From Apricaphanius iberus (lineage: Eukaryota; Chordata; Actinopteri; Cyprinodontiformes; Aphaniidae), in contig JAPXFQ010000787.1 in assembly GCA_028564705.1 (NCBI GenBank), positions 1 through 64,000 of the forward strand: DNA of 64,000 bases. The letters run 5' to 3'. This document shows positions 1 to 12,670 of the stretch, piece after piece; positions within the stretch are counted from its first letter, which is position 1, and each line of letters begins with the position of its first letter. The notes under the pieces are model-generated. The model made no database searches. It had not been told where the DNA came from and worked only from the letters and a program-made list of their open reading frames with translations. The translations under genes were made by a program, and so were the position numbers.

Positions 1-440
1 CAACAGCTTTGTCAATGCACTTTGTGAGTAATGAAATTATACAAGGAATACAACAACATCCACATAACACCATAGTTGACACAAATACTGATAAAGAAAC
101 CATTATAGACATTGCCAGAGTCTTCCATTTACCAAACATATTATTTAACAAATCGTCCCACATTGAGGTATCTACACCTGATTGTTCTTTTAGCCTATTT
201 GAAAGTATCCTAAGTCCTTCTACTGCCCTAGTTAGTTTACCATCTGCATTAGTATTTTTAGGGATAAAAATACAGCATTGATCACCAAATATTGAACAGA
301 CACCACCCTTTTCAGCTAAGAGCATGTCAACTGCTATTCTATTTTGAAAAGCCATTAAGGAGGTGGCTTTAAGTTGCTCATGAACAGCCTCAAACCCATC
401 TCTAGTATTATTAGCTAATTTCTGTACATTATAGTAATAA
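1..440 (-). pseudogene. Endogenous retrovirus envelope (TM subunit) remnant
   Basis: Read on the minus strand this stretch encodes the C-terminal half of a retroviral envelope transmembrane subunit. Visible in order are a heptad-like helical stretch (about 440-350), an immunosuppressive-domain-like motif containing QNRIAVDMLLAEKGG (about 346-305), and immediately after it the CX6CC disulfide motif typical of gamma-type envelopes (about 305-275). A hydrophobic membrane span rich in Val/Leu/Met with a Cys-rich inner end follows at about 110-15. The frame looks open through the visible part, but the surface subunit would lie beyond the motif at higher coordinates, where unrelated sequence begins, so the gene is truncated. 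The 5' part of the window cuts off the tail. Identification rests on the ISD plus CX6CC arrangement. It is an old genomic copy with no sign of a complete provirus here. Confidence 0.75.
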
Positions 441-470
441 CACTGGACCCACCTGCAGGTGCGTCCAGTG
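441..470. repeat. 30-bp near-perfect palindrome
   Basis: CACTGGAC arms flank a central CACCTGCAGGTG core; 28 of 30 positions are self-complementary. It lies exactly where the envelope remnant ends and copia-related sequence begins, so it may mark a rearrangement or insertion junction. The remaining 471-629 holds nothing I can name. Confidence 0.6.
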
Positions 471-629
471 TGAAACAGATATCTGTTGTTTGTGTCTTAT
501 TTACTCCCTCTGTCTATCAGTTCTGGGTTTTATCTTGAAAAACTTCCCGCCGGGGTTTTGAATGTTGGCGCCCCTCACCTTCCTGAAGCGAGTTGCCGAG
601 CACATGGGTTTTGGAAAGCCGACAGTCTG

Positions 630-1959
630 CACAATCAAGGAGACACAGGTAGTCATTGAACCCGAAGCTAGACTATTGGCAAGAGGCTTTGAAGAAATAA
701 ACACTCAAGAACTTCCTAAAGGCTCATTCACTTACCTCTGAATCTCTGAAGATGGTCATAGCCGTCACATGTCAAAATAAATGGAAAATTAACCAGAGAT
801 TTATACATCCGTCCACCTCAAGTGGCAAAGAGCAAAGACATCGTATGGAAGTTAAAAAAGTGTGTCTATGGTTTGGTAGATGCTTCCTTGTTCTGGTACA
901 ACAATGTGAAAGAAACTATGACAAAGCTGGGGGACACTGTGTCAGAAGTTGATCCAGCTGTGTTCTATTGGCTAAATGATTCCTGTAAGGTGACAGGAGT
1001 CCTATCATGTCATGTAGATGACTTTGTATGTGGTGGTTCGGAAATATTCTTTACAGCTGTTATTCCCAATTGAAAGCTGCTTTTCAAGTTGGACGAATAG
1101 AACATGACAGCTTCAACTACATTGGGATGGAGGTTCATTCTTTGCGGAATGAAATAAAAGTACAACAGCAGGCCTATATAAAAAAAATCTTAAGCCTGTT
1201 CCTATGGATCCTACCAGAGCACCACAGCGGGAGGCTGCTTTAACAGACACAGAGATGAACATGTTAAAGTCCAAGATTGGACAGATACTGTGGGTAGCAA
1301 GACAGAGCAGACCTGACATCATGTGTGACGTATCCATCTTGGCATCTAGTACAAAACGTGCTACAATCCAAATATTACACTGTGCAAACAAACTGATCAG
1401 AAAACTTAAATCAGAGGAAGTTACACTTAGGTTTCAACACCTGGGTAACAACAAATTTGACAAATTAGTGGTGTTTACTGATTCCTCAATAGGAAACCTC
1501 TCAGACGGAGGTACATAAGGTGGATATTTTATCATGCTGATGGGAGAAGAGAGCAAATTCTCACCCATTTGTTCAAATCAAAATGGATCTGTGGTGGTAC
1601 GGAGCACACTAGCTGGAAAGACCTTAGCACTTACAGACAGAATTGACAGTGCCATCTTCCTAGCTACCCTCTATTCAGAGCTCATCCCTGGTGATGGGAC
1701 GCAAAATATCCTTCCCATTATCTGTATAACGAACAACCATTCCCTCCTCAATGCTGTCAAATGTACAAAATATGTAACAGAAAAGAGGCTTCGACTTGAG
1801 ATCAGCAGCATCAAAGAACTTATGGACTCAGGAACAGTTCAGGAAATCATATGGACATCTACCAAAACACAGCTTGCTAACTGCTTAACAAAAGTAGGAG
1901 CATCTGCACTTCGACAGCTAAAAGCCCTCAGTGAAGGGGACTGGCAATTTAAAGACTAA
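630..1959 (+). pseudogene. Ty1/copia-type retrotransposon pol remnant (RT and RNase H)
   Basis: This is the 3' part of a copia-class pol. The RT region shows a KxRLLARGFEE-like block near 665-695, KKCVYGLVDAS near 855-890, and the catalytic VDD in an HVDDFV context at 1011-1022. The spacer continues with KSKIGQILWVARQSRPDI near 1270-1320, and the RNase H domain has FTDSS at about 1474-1488. A C-terminal block typical of copia RNase H (TK.QLA.CLTK..A) ends at the stop at 1957-1959. The reading frame shifts at least twice between 700 and 1205, carries stops around 740-800, and has a TAA at 1516-1518 within RNase H, so it is dead. Gag, protease and integrase are absent. It resembles the copia lineages found in fishes and cnidarians, but I cannot assign a named family. 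Confidence 0.8.
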
Positions 1960-3703
1960 AAATAAATAGCCACTACTGCTTATTACGTGTTGCTAAGTAG
2001 AAGTATTCTTGCAGAATCTTGTACATTTCTGTTTTCTTCTCTTTAAAGAGAGAGGGATGCACAAGTCTAAGTTGGGCGGCGGCGGGGGTTTAGGAGGAGG
2101 GATCCGAGCAACTGAGGGGTTGTGACGCTGCTGAGGGAGGTTGGAGGAGTTTTGTTAATGGCAACCATTAAAAGTGTGGATTCCAAGCAGCGGTGTGATT
2201 TTTCAGTTAACTGTTGGTCAACTCCACAATGTGTGGACTGGTTGTCTGCAACGAGCAGGAGGGGAACCGGAGAGGGAAGGTGTACAGTCAGATAGCGCCA
2301 CGAGCACACAGAGAAACGGGAGGGAGAGGAGAAAAACATAAAAAAATTTCTAGCACTTTATTCTATGGTAAATATAATAAGTTATATAAATAATAAACAT
2401 TCAATACAATTTTATTTGTAGATTAGTACTTCATTTTACACATAGATTTACATTATTTATCGGTGATCAATTAACGTAAGAAACAAAAATCGCAGGTGAC
2501 GGAAAGTGCCAGTTCTTTTTAGTGAGTCGAACAGGAATTCCTATTACTAGTCTTTGACTATTTTTTGGAATTTGAATTAAATTATAACCCGGTTATACGT
2601 GATTCCAAAAGAAAAAATATCAAGGGTTTTATTCTGTTTTAGACATCCTTTTCAAATATTTTTTTTTAATTCAAAATACCTTTAAAAAATGTAATAACAA
2701 CAACTCTCCTGCCATTTAAAACTCTGTGAATAAGTAACATGTGTGAAGTTGAGTCACCTCCTGTCATTATTTCACTTGTCTATGCATCTTTGTCAAACAA
2801 GGTCGGGTCTTATTGAGGAAAATGGACGGTTAATATCATCCACAGAGTGCAGGATGGGCAAATTAACACTCTGGACACGCATTTCTCATCCAACAAATTA
2901 CCAACATATATACAGAGGAAGGGATCTAATGAGAGAACAGCATGGGAGCAAAGACATATCCAGTTTACACCAGCTGAAGTCAGAAATTTAATTGTCCATC
3001 AGTTAATGGTCAGTGCATGTTTCCTTATCTGTTCGATTCTTGCCCTAAACATCAATTTACCCTCATCACAAAAATTCAAAGAAAATAGTTTGTTTGTCAT
3101 CGGCTGCTGTTGCCTTTAGTTACATTTGGGTTTTTTTCTTTTAATGTTTACTTTAGTCTATATTTATAAAATACTGAAGATAAAAATCTTAAGACAGACA
3201 ATGAAACAAAAACAAACAAAAGCCATAAAAGATATGGGAGATATTTTTTTCTCTCCCAAGAAAAATCTTCTTTAAAAGCCCGAAATTACCATTCAGTTTT
3301 TCCTTTAGTAAGATGAAGCGATCATCTTCTCGACTACCTGTTCATAAAAGATTGTTTCTCTGAGCAGCACTTAGAAATAAGTGCAGTGACATTACACTGC
3401 CACAGATTCTTGACCTTGCATCATGTAGGCTTTTAATCCAGTGTGCTCAGCTGTATCAGGGAACCAGGAATTGCATAATGATGGAAAGAACAGAAAGAAC
3501 TCTTTTCTTATTCATCGTCAACATCTTTGTTGCTTCATACGATGATATAATGCAACAAAGATGGATTTTTTTTTTATCAACTTCATTATTGCCTAAATAA
3601 ATCTGTTGCCAGGGTTTTACATCTACTCACCACGGCTTTGAATGTCATTTTAAATTCCAATTCCAATTTTTTCTATGAACTTTCCTTTTTCAACTTTGGA
3701 ATA
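1960..3703. other. Noncoding; possible copia 3' LTR remnant at its start
   Basis: AT-rich DNA with no supported gene. The first 80-100 bases after the copia stop contain a TGTTG start (about 1988) that could be LTR remnant, but no second LTR is present to confirm it. Bases 2075-2340 are purine-rich (GGCGGCGG, GGAGGAGGG) and differ in composition from the flanks. Short open frames here lack domains. Confidence 0.4.
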
Positions 3704-3773
3704 CAGTGGGGCAAAAAATGTATTTAATCACCCACCAATTGTGCAAGTTCTCCCATTTAAAAATATGTAAGAG

Positions 3774-4505
3774 GCCTGGCTCACACAGAAATGTAACTTA
3801 CTCTGTAACCCCTCCTTACAACTGGACGCGTCAGCAGCATGTTACAGAATGTTAGCCAGCGCTTTAATCAATATAATCCTTTCCACCGGAGGCGAAAGCA
3901 GCTCGAGTTTACCCCGTCATAGGAGCGTTATGTCGCAGCACTTTTCTAAATATACGCGGCAGTCCCACTACGCTACGCCTGTGAAACGTGTAAATTTCGA
4001 CATTTTGGATAGGGGAAGACAGGATATCAGACGGCTCAGCATCCGGAAATTTTCAAAATAAAGCAAAGGTGCTTTATTCCGGTAGCTTTACTTTACTACC
4101 TGTGCGGCCCCGTGAGAAGTCAGTAGGTCGCGAGAGGGTCTACACTACCTCGGATAGCCACTAACATTATTCTTTTTCTACAACCTATTCTTTATTCTTT
4201 TCACCTCGAGGGATTTTGTATTTTCCCTGACATACCACTTAATGACGAATATAAAACGGACAGAGCATAAAACACAGACCTTTTGGAGCCATGTTGTAGT
4301 CTTTTTTCCTGCTTGTTGTTACGTTTACTGACGAAACCACGCGTGATTTTGCTGATCTCGCATGATTTTGGGCTCTCTTGGTGACAGCTGCTTCCCTGCT
4401 GCTACATGCTGCTGACGCCCCCCGTGGAAAGGGCCAAGCAGCAGAATACGAGTAAAACGAGCTGCTCCTGTAACGTGCTGCTGACACGTCCAGTGGAAAG
4501 CCCAG
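3774..4505. mobile_element. Nested inverted-repeat element inside the Tc1-like shell
   Basis: Bases 3822-3849 and 4466-4493 are inverted copies (about 25 of 28 positions) around a GTCAGCAGCA core, with further diffuse similarity outward. A second, tandem copy of the right arm lies near 4391-4431. The inside is CpG-containing with no credible protein, so it looks like a MITE or other non-autonomous DNA transposon. Superfamily not determined; exact ends are approximate. Confidence 0.5.
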
Positions 4506-4899
4506 GTAAAGCTTGGTTTATGCTTGCTGCATGAACATTCCGTGCGGAAACGAGACATGCAGAACCAGCCGAGACACCTTCGAGCATCGTTTATACTTTC
4601 TGCAGCTTGTCCCTGCTGAGAGACAATATTCTTGACGACTGTAGGGGGCGCCGTAGGGCTCTACGGCATGCATAGAACACCACACGATAGCAGAAGTAGT
4701 AATCTCTGTTGTTTACAAGATGGTGACACCCGTGAGCAAAAACAAAGCTGAACTTTTATGCTGTTCACTTAGGAAAAAAGACGAAAAAGGGCACAGTCCA
4801 CTCGTCCATTAAAACACAGTTCATCACAGTGATCTCTCTCTGCCGAATCATAAAGATGTCTATTTACGAACCTCCGGCAATATGAGCTCTTGCCAGTCC

Positions 4900-5118
4900 G
4901 CCATGTTTTTCCGCGCGGGACCTTCCGCGTAGTTAAGCTTGGTTTATGCTTGGCGTGTCCGCGAGGTCCGCACGGCTCCACGCGGCTCCACGCGGCCAAA
5001 TTACATCATTTCAGCAACCATGCCTCTCCGCGCGGCCTCCTCCGGCCCCAAAATTTTCGCACCGCGCACCTAGGAAAATTTGTAACTAAGTGGACGGTCC
5101 CGCGCGGAAAAACATGGC
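4900..5118. mobile_element. Small CpG-rich inverted-repeat element (MITE-like)
   Basis: A perfect 23-bp inverted repeat with core TTTTTCCGCGCGGGACC occupies 4900-4922 and 5096-5118. The loop contains AAGCTTGGTTTATGC at about 4934-4948, which recurs at about 4507-4521. That motif resembles the AAGCCTAGTTTATAC terminus seen at 20813-20828 and 32135-32150, so the pieces may be related TIR elements of one superfamily. Confidence 0.55.
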
Positions 5119-5323
5119 TCTCTTAACTTAAACAACTCTTAACTTATAGATTGCCACTGGTATATGAAGAACATTTTTTCCAATTTTAAAAAGTGTTTTA
5201 AAATGAAATCTTATACTCTGCCTTTAAGGTATACCTGTGATGAAAATTACAGGCCTCTCTCATCTTTTTAGGTGGAAGAACATGGACAATTGGTGGCTGA
5301 CTAAGTACTTTTTTGCCCCACTG

Positions 5324-7140
5324 CCTGTATGCAACAAACGTCTGCAATGATTTTTATGTGCACGACACACTTATACCTATGATGGGGATTTGAACGATTA
5401 TGTTTTGAGACTGTGGAAGGAAACTGCAGTACCCAGTGAGGATCCATAAATGGGAAGAAAATGCAAAGTAAATGCAGAAAGACCACAGGCCAGGAATTTA
5501 ACCCAAGACCTTCTCACTGCAAGGCAACTCCTCCACTGTGCTATCAATAACTCCAATCAATATATGAAATGTATTTTGGTCTGTTATTTAAAAAAAAAGA
5601 TTTTTTTATGAATTAAAGTATTTTTGGAAATATCTTAAAAACACATCTGCTTTCAATACTCTGGTCTAATAGTTTACAAAAATCTTTTGAATTGCTGCTG
5701 ATTCTCAAGTTACTTTTCAACACGTTTCTGCTAAAGCTATTGGGTTGTTGTTATTCAGTGGTCCCACGTTGTGATTCACGTGTGCATTTCTTTGGAGTGG
5801 ACGGTTCTTAATGGTGGGATTCAAAATGACAACGGCACAGGATAACCTCTGAAAAATAAAAGAAATGGGCATCTATTAAACCTAATTATGGAGCCAAAGC
5901 GTAGTCGACGTCTGTCTGTGCCATTTGAAGCTTTTATCCCCCTTATCAGATGCCATTAACTTTGCAGCAGCTGCACGTAAAGCAGAACTCGTGTTCAGAG
6001 TATGTTTTTGTGCTAAAAGTCGGCATGTTCTGTCACGTCAGACTGGCAACTGTTCAAGTACAGACAATGGTACTTAGATATATTGATGTGGTTGTTTATA
6101 ACTTAGTAGGAAACATCTTAAGCAGTAAAAAAACCAAAAGTTGGCCATGTCACATTTCAAACCCTCCAAAATTGAAATGGAATTATTCCACCAGTAATAA
6201 GCGATATTAGTCCCTGCAGTGTGGATCAGTTTTCACTGAAAAATCTCCAATTGTCATAGTTTTAGCTAGTTTTCGACCATTCTCTTTCCTAATACAGATC
6301 ACTTTGGTGAGATTACCTGAATAATTTGGGTTGATTGAATTAAATTCATTGTACCACGCTCACTTTCCGGTTGATACTCCATCACATTTTTACCCGGGAA
6401 CAGGAAAGAGCAGTAGTACTCCAGGCAACAGGATAGACTGCTTGCTGGGACACTAAAACAAAAGAACAGAAATATCCATTTAGCCTTTAACCTTTTCTCG
6501 TAATAAAAGCACTTTTCTTGTGAAAAAAAACAAAACAAAAACCAATTCTGTCTAAGGCCACTGATTTTTAAGTGCTTTCTCCTCTTTCTAATGGATTTTT
6601 TTTTATATCATACAGACTTTTAAAAATGAGGAGCTGTCCTTCCAGAGCTGGGATGCGGTTATAATCATGCTGACAATGGGAAAGATTGTTAGTGTTCCTA
6701 GCAATGGAAACTCAAAGTCAGATTAGATTCAAACTTCTCCATTCTGTAAACACATTACACAGAGCTAGTGTTTCGTCGCACAAACCACCTTCATGCCTCA
6801 CCACTGTGAACTTTATGCCTCCCTTTCGTGGCAACCAGCTAAGAAGTAGACACAAAATCTGGTCATAACATCAGTGTCCAGAAAATCTACTCAGAACTTT
6901 GTAAAAAAAAAAAAGAAGAAGAGCCTAATAACATGCTAAATAGCAAGCGAAAGCCATTAAAAATGATTAAAACTCCTTTTATTTATTCCTATAAATGAAT
7001 TTAACACAACAAGCAGTTTAACTTATCAGTATAAAGTTTTTCTTGAAATCCTTTTAACTTATCATGAAGTAAGTTAAAATGTGGAGCTATATTTTTATAT
7101 AGCCCCACATAGTAAGGTACATGTAAGTTATAGTAAGGTA
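5324..7140. other. Noncoding, no feature recognised
   Basis: AT-rich DNA with short homopolymer runs (A8-A12) and no domain-bearing frame on either strand. Confidence 0.5.
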
Positions 7141-8688
7141 TACCGGTCCTTCTCAAAAAATTTGCATATTGTGATAAAGTTCATTATTTTCTGGAATGTA
7201 CTGATAAATTGTAATGATGTAATTTCATATATTCTAGATTCATTACACATAACTGAAGTAGATAAAGCCTTTTATTGTTTAAATATTGATTATTTTGGCA
7301 AAAAAGTAAAGAAAAACCAAAAATTCCTATCTCAAAAAATATGCATATCATAAAAAGGTTATCTAAACAAGCTATTAACCTAATCATCTGAATCAACTAA
7401 TTAACTCTAAACACCTGCAAAAGATTCTTGAGGCTTTTAAAAGCTCCCAGCCGGGTTCATTACTCAAAACCGCAATCATGGGTAAGACTGCCGACCTGAC
7501 TGCTGTCCAGAAGGCCATCAGTGACACCCTCAAGTAAGAGGGTAAGACACAGAAATAAATTTCTGAACGAAGAGGCTGTTCTCAGAGTGCTGTATCAAGG
7601 CACCTCACTGGGAAGTCTGTGGGAAGGAAGTGGGGCATAAAACGATGCACAACGAGAAGAGGTGACCGGACGCTGAGGAAAATTGTGGAGAAGGACCGAT
7701 TCCAGACCTTGCGGGACCTGCGGAAGCAGTGGACTGAGTCTGGAGTAGAAACATCCAGAGCCACCGTGCACAGGTGTGTGCAGGAAATGGGAAACTGCAG
7801 CAGAAGCGCCTGACCTGGGCTACAGAGAAGCAGCACTGGACTGTTGCTCAGTGGTCCAAAGTACTTTTTTCGGATGAAAGCAAATTTTGCATGTCATTCG
7901 GAAATCAAGGTGCCAGAGTCTGGAGGAAGACTGGGGAGAAGGAAATGCCAAAATGCCTGAAGTCCAGTGTCAATTACCCACAGTCAGTGATGGTCTGGGG
8001 TGACATGTCAGCTGCTGGTGTTGGTCCACTGTGTTTTATCAAGGGCAGGGTCAATTCACTTCATGCTTCCATCTGATGAAAATTTATGGAGATGAAGATT
8101 TCATTTTTCAGCACGACCTGGCACCTGCTCACAGTGCCAAAACCACTGCTAAAGGTTTTTTCTGACCATGGTATTACTGTGCACAGTTGGCCTGCCAACT
8201 CTCCTGACCTGAACCCCAAAGAGAATCTGTGGGATATTGTGAAGAGAAAGCTGAGAGACGCAACACCCAACTCTCTGGATGAGTTTAAGCCCGGTATCGA
8301 AGCATCCTGGGCCTCCATAACACCTCAGCAGTGCCACAGGCTGATTGCCTCCATGCTACGCCACATTGAAGCAGTCATTTCTGCAATAGGATTCCCGACC
8401 AAGTATTGAGTGCATAACTGATCATAATTATTTGAAGGTTGACTTTTTTTGTGTTAAAAACCCTTTTCCTTTATTGGTCGAATGAAATATGCTAATTTTT
8501 TGAGATAGGAATTTTTGATTTTTCTTTACTTTTTTGCCAAAATCATCAATATTAAAACAATAAAAGGCTTGAACTACTTCAGCTGTGTATAATGAATCTA
8601 GAATATATGAAAGTCTAATCTTTATCAGTAAATTACCCAAATAAATTAACTTTATCACAATATGCAAATTTTCTGAGAAGGACCTTTA
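7141..8688 (+). mobile_element. Tc1-like transposon with about 200-bp terminal inverted repeats
   Basis: Both ends carry the GGTCCTTCTCA terminus next to TA (7141-7142 and 8687-8688). The inverted similarity continues inward for roughly 200 bases, through the ATATTCTAGATTCATTA block and the TTTTGGCAAAAAAGTAAAG block, to about 7346 on the left and 8478 on the right. Length is 1548 bp, normal for a complete Tc1 element. The transposase inside is broken, so this copy could move only with a transposase supplied from elsewhere. Confidence 0.9.
7478..8409 (+). pseudogene. DD34E Tc1 transposase, inactivated
   Basis: The frame opens at ATG 7478 (MGKTADLTAVQKAI...) and meets a premature TAA within about 20 codons. 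It resumes in other frames with the paired-type DNA-binding region (7619-7780), then the catalytic domain: first Asp in FSDESKF near 7870, second Asp in FQHDLAPAHS near 8107, and Glu in SPDLNPKENLW near 8222. I count 34 residues between the second Asp and the Glu, the classic Tc1 spacing. Two apparent in-frame losses, near 7790 and near 8055, remove residues normally present between the DNA-binding and catalytic regions and before FIFQHD. The stop at 8407-8409 follows the usual FPTKY-type ending. Dead by stop, frameshifts and deletions. Confidence 0.85.
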
Positions 8689-11600
8689 TACTTTCTACTA
8701 TTTTTGCATATTCGCTGTGCCCAGGTCTTCCTCAAAAATGAGATTATATCTAAAGGGACTTCCTGGTAATAAAAAAGGCCAAATAAATAAAATAAAAACA
8801 TTCCCCCTGGGCAACTCATTGCCATTATCCATATTAAAAAGAAAAATATTGGGAATAAACAATCTGGCCACTAATAAGCCATATCAGTGTTGCGAGTGTG
8901 CATGCTCATGACTACAGCTTGCCCCCCCACCCCCCCCCCCACCCCCCTGTCAAGGCTTCAGGAATCTAAACAAAGCCTGTAAACAGCATTTTGCATGTGT
9001 GTGTTTTCATTACTCATTTTTGTTGTGGTTGGCTGTAAAAACAGCAGTTACCACATTGAACATTAGAGAATGCAAAACGCACCAGCATATAAATGATACC
9101 GACCCTTGTAATAAACCACTGTTTATTTTATATACATTACATCCAGAAAATAAGAATCCGAATGGACGTGCGAGGTGGATTAACAAGGTAAGAAATGTGT
9201 TATTAAACATGTTAATTGTTCAATATTTCTGTTGATCGTCTAGATCTAAAAGTGTTAATTTTGGCAGCATAGTCATTAACACGCTATGCTTCACATAGCA
9301 TGGTAGGGTTTGGTCTTCGCTGCATGCTGGAAGTCGATGTGAAGGACTAATGTTTAGAGCATCACAGCCTCATCCGGGCTCTTACTGGTTCTAAGAAGTA
9401 AAACACCCATTCAAAAATACAAATTGTAAGAGTTTAAAAGCACAACGGAAGCTCATAGGCTACGTGCTAACTGCTAGCCATAGCGCAGATATTTCACAAA
9501 CAAGAAAATGCCTGCAATAGAGTGATACAGAACATCTTGAATCAATGAGATGAATCTGGGATGGAAAGTAACTGAGGCCACTTCTGCATGGTAACATTCT
9601 CTTCTTCCCGGCCATCTAACAGTGTTTGTTGGTCTTGGATTGTCACGCCATGGAATGTCATTCCTCTTCATTCGTCAAAACAGAGTCACTAATAGCTGCA
9701 TACCCCAGCACACATAGTTCTTTCTTACGCTTCACGGACACAGGCAGCCCTATATGGCAAATATATGTTTTAAGTTCATTGACTTTCCACCGTTCAAAAT
9801 CATCAATTTAGCAGCTGTCTCGAACTATTTGTATGCTCGCTTCTGCCAGTTTGGGGTCCAAAACCCCGGAATGCATTGTATGCAACGCAATACCGAAATG
9901 GCTTATTGACTATGACATTAGCCTTCTACACTGATATTTATGTATATATCTCTTTTAGGCCTCATGAGATATTTGAACTGCATGTCCTACATAAATGCTC
10001 AGGCTGTTTAAAATCTCGGATGGCTAAACATTTTCTTGAACTACATTTAGATAAAAGTAAAGTTTTCTGTGCTACAAAAAAGCCAATAACTCTAGCGATG
10101 GAAACTCGTGGTTATTTTAACTGTCAGGTTCTTTGGAACGAACTCAGAAGCAGAGAGGTATTTTTTTGGTTATTTTTCCCCATTTTTATTAAAGGGGTCC
10201 GATCCTGGAGGTAAGGACGTTGACGAGACCACAAAGGGAGGGGGACTTAACGAGGAACCGGCAACAGACGGAGGGAGGCTAAGGTTTTTTTAAAGACTGT
10301 GAGAATAACAGGAAGTAATCAGGGAAGACAAGAAAGAGCTTGATGATAACAGGTAAACGCAGGAGACAGAGAGGGAAGCAGACAAGGAGAAAGTCTCTTC
10401 GTAACATTAGCCTCTTACACCAGGACTTCCATCGGGAACATTGGTTTTATTTTAGAACGTCAAATTCAGTCTTCTAGTTTGCAGATGTTTTCATCACCTA
10501 TAAAATATTGGTAAGGGAAAAATATTATGCAACAAACAGAACAAGACATTTCTTGCTCACATAGCTTAACAAAGCATCTCGGCGCATGTATTTAGCTCAC
10601 AGAGCGAAACCCCATGTTGGTGCTCATATCCTTTTAAGAAATAGTCACGTAACTGATACAATTGCTGTATCATCTGACAAACTGTGTAGAAAAGGAGGTG
10701 CACCTCCATCTGTCAACGGGATGCTTCTCTGCCAGAAGTGCATCTTTTAATCAAACTTTCCAAAAAGTCACAGTTACATCACAGAGCCAGAAAGAAAGGT
10801 TTCTGCCATGTTGGATCATTTTATTCTTAAATTGGCACATTTTTCTGTCATTGCAGTTCTGCACCCCAGCTTCATCCGTCCCATGTTTGTATGTTTTTTT
10901 CTAAAGCTGGATTAAGCGCTTCTAAAAAACATAAATGCCTCAATGTCAATCCATAAGCATCGCCTTCAGTTTCATATTTTTAAAGTTCTGAAACCCATGC
11001 ATTGTTATGGTATATTTAAAATATATCATATGTTTAACTTGGGTTAAGATTTTTAAAAATGCAGTGTACAATAGGGAATACCATATTCTTGTGTTTCATC
11101 AGTTATTAATTTTCATAATTTTAAGGCAAATGAATGCGGCTTCTGCTCGTTCTGACCCCACTGCATGCAAACTTTTCGCTCCCGTTTCTCAGCAGTCGGC
11201 ACTCTGAAACTCAGTGGATTTCGTCGGGCTTTGAGGATTAAACGATGTCTTTGTTTATCAATGTTTAAGAGGCACCTGGTATCAGCAGTCTTGAGCTCGT
11301 TGGAGCGAGTTTCTCTCAGAAACTCGTGCTTTCCGTCGCCAGCGAAGGAAAGTGGTTGCTTTCGTATTCCCATTGTGAGCCGGCCGCTACCTCCCTTGAA
11401 GAAGGGTGAACTAGACTCTGCTGGAACAGATTTTCTCACAACACCGGAACGCTTCATTATGCCTCATCTACCCGTCACTAATGGTTAACTCACTCTGGAT
11501 ATAAATCATATAAAAGGAACATTTGGTGCAGATGTCATTTCAACTGAATGTTTTTGTATTTGATTGTTTTTTTTTTAAACGGTGATTAAAATTCTGAAGG

Positions 11601-12670
11601 CTGTCCGTAATTTTTAAAGATTAGCATTCACGCCTCTGATTAGTTGGTATTATGGAGATTTTAACTTTAAAAACATTGTATAGGTAACTGAAACATTTGA
11701 AGAAAAGATCCCAATGAAACCATCTTCTCAGAACCAGACTCTGTATTCTATGAATCTCCTAACTGGGAGCTGACAGCTCGTTGAAGAGTTACTGAGGTTA
11801 TGGAGCGCAACTGTGGCCGATGCAGTTGGTTAGACTCGTTCCAACGAGCCTGATCTGTGCCAAACACCGCCGTATGCTGCTGGTTTTCTTCCTGCTGAAG
11901 CAGTAGTTTACAGGTGATGAAATCTTAGTTCAGAGATCCTTTTCAACTTCTAATCATGTCAGTTGGAGAAATGTTCTTTAATTGAAAAACTTTGGCTGAA
12001 GTGGCGTTTAATTCCAGTCTCCAGTTTGGCAGCGGAGTTCAGATTCAGAACAACATTAAAACCCCCATGAGAAGTCATGTGTCCGAGGTAAAAGTGCAAA
12101 ACATCATGAAAAAAACCTCTGTGGCAATCCCACTATTTGATTACAAACAAATGGATGAGCATTTTGATTCCATGTGGAGCAAGAGGAGGTTGTGATACTG
12201 TGTGTTCGGCCCAAGTGTGTTCAGATTGTTATTTAATTCCAATCATTTAATTTATTTTTTATAGGCAGTTCTCAGTTCAGCTTGTTTGGAATTAATTTTG
12301 TTTAGAATGAATACAAAAATAAGTAGGCTACCACTAAATATGTATTAAAATACTATCCTATAAAAAAATTGACGGATCCCTAACCATGAATACTGGGTGT
12401 CCGACGTCTATGAATAAACTGATGTTAATGGTTTTAGTTTTCATCTGGACAGCAGTTTCTGATCAATATCATGAAAGGTACTATAGAAATAAAGTTTTCC
12501 TTGTTTACTTTGCTTACTTTTAACGGAAGCACTCATAATGAAACTAATAAACATGATCTCCTTCCATGTTGGCGTGTTAGTTATTCTAGTGCTCAAAAAG
12601 GTAAACTAGCCCAAGTGGTCTAAAAACTATTGGTGGAAATACGTTTATTTTCTTAAAAAATATATATATA
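8689..12670. other. Noncoding; C-rich tract and one CpG-richer block
   Basis: No gene supported. Bases 8921-8947 form an almost pure C tract. Bases 11130-11470 are richer in CpG and have overlapping open frames of 107 codons (+) and 114 codons (-), but neither shows a domain or signal I recognise. A 67-codon frame at 11992-12195 is also unassigned. The rest is AT-rich. Confidence 0.4.

Larger units (their letters stand above)
3704..5323. mobile_element. Non-autonomous Tc1-like element (outer shell) with nested insertions
   Basis: The left end begins CAGTGGGGCAAAAAATG after a TA dinucleotide at 3702-3703, and the right end is its inverted counterpart finishing TTTTTTGCCCCACTG at 5323. Similarity between the ends runs for roughly 70 bases and includes the CACCAATTG block and the AGAGGCCT block. 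The same terminal family bounds the fossil at 18245-22922. There is no transposase. The interior (about 3775-5218) is filled by other inverted-repeat sequence, so this is an older element into which younger elements jumped. The right-hand TA is not preserved. Confidence 0.75.

Noticed and set aside
540..580. Retroviral primer-binding site (TGGCGCCCC near 567)
   Set aside because: No LTR ending in CA directly precedes it and no gag follows; the match is too short to support.
11113..11488. Overlapping 107- and 114-codon frames in CpG-richer DNA
   Set aside because: Both strands are open over the same bases, neither product has a recognisable domain, and no splice structure or repeat context supports either.
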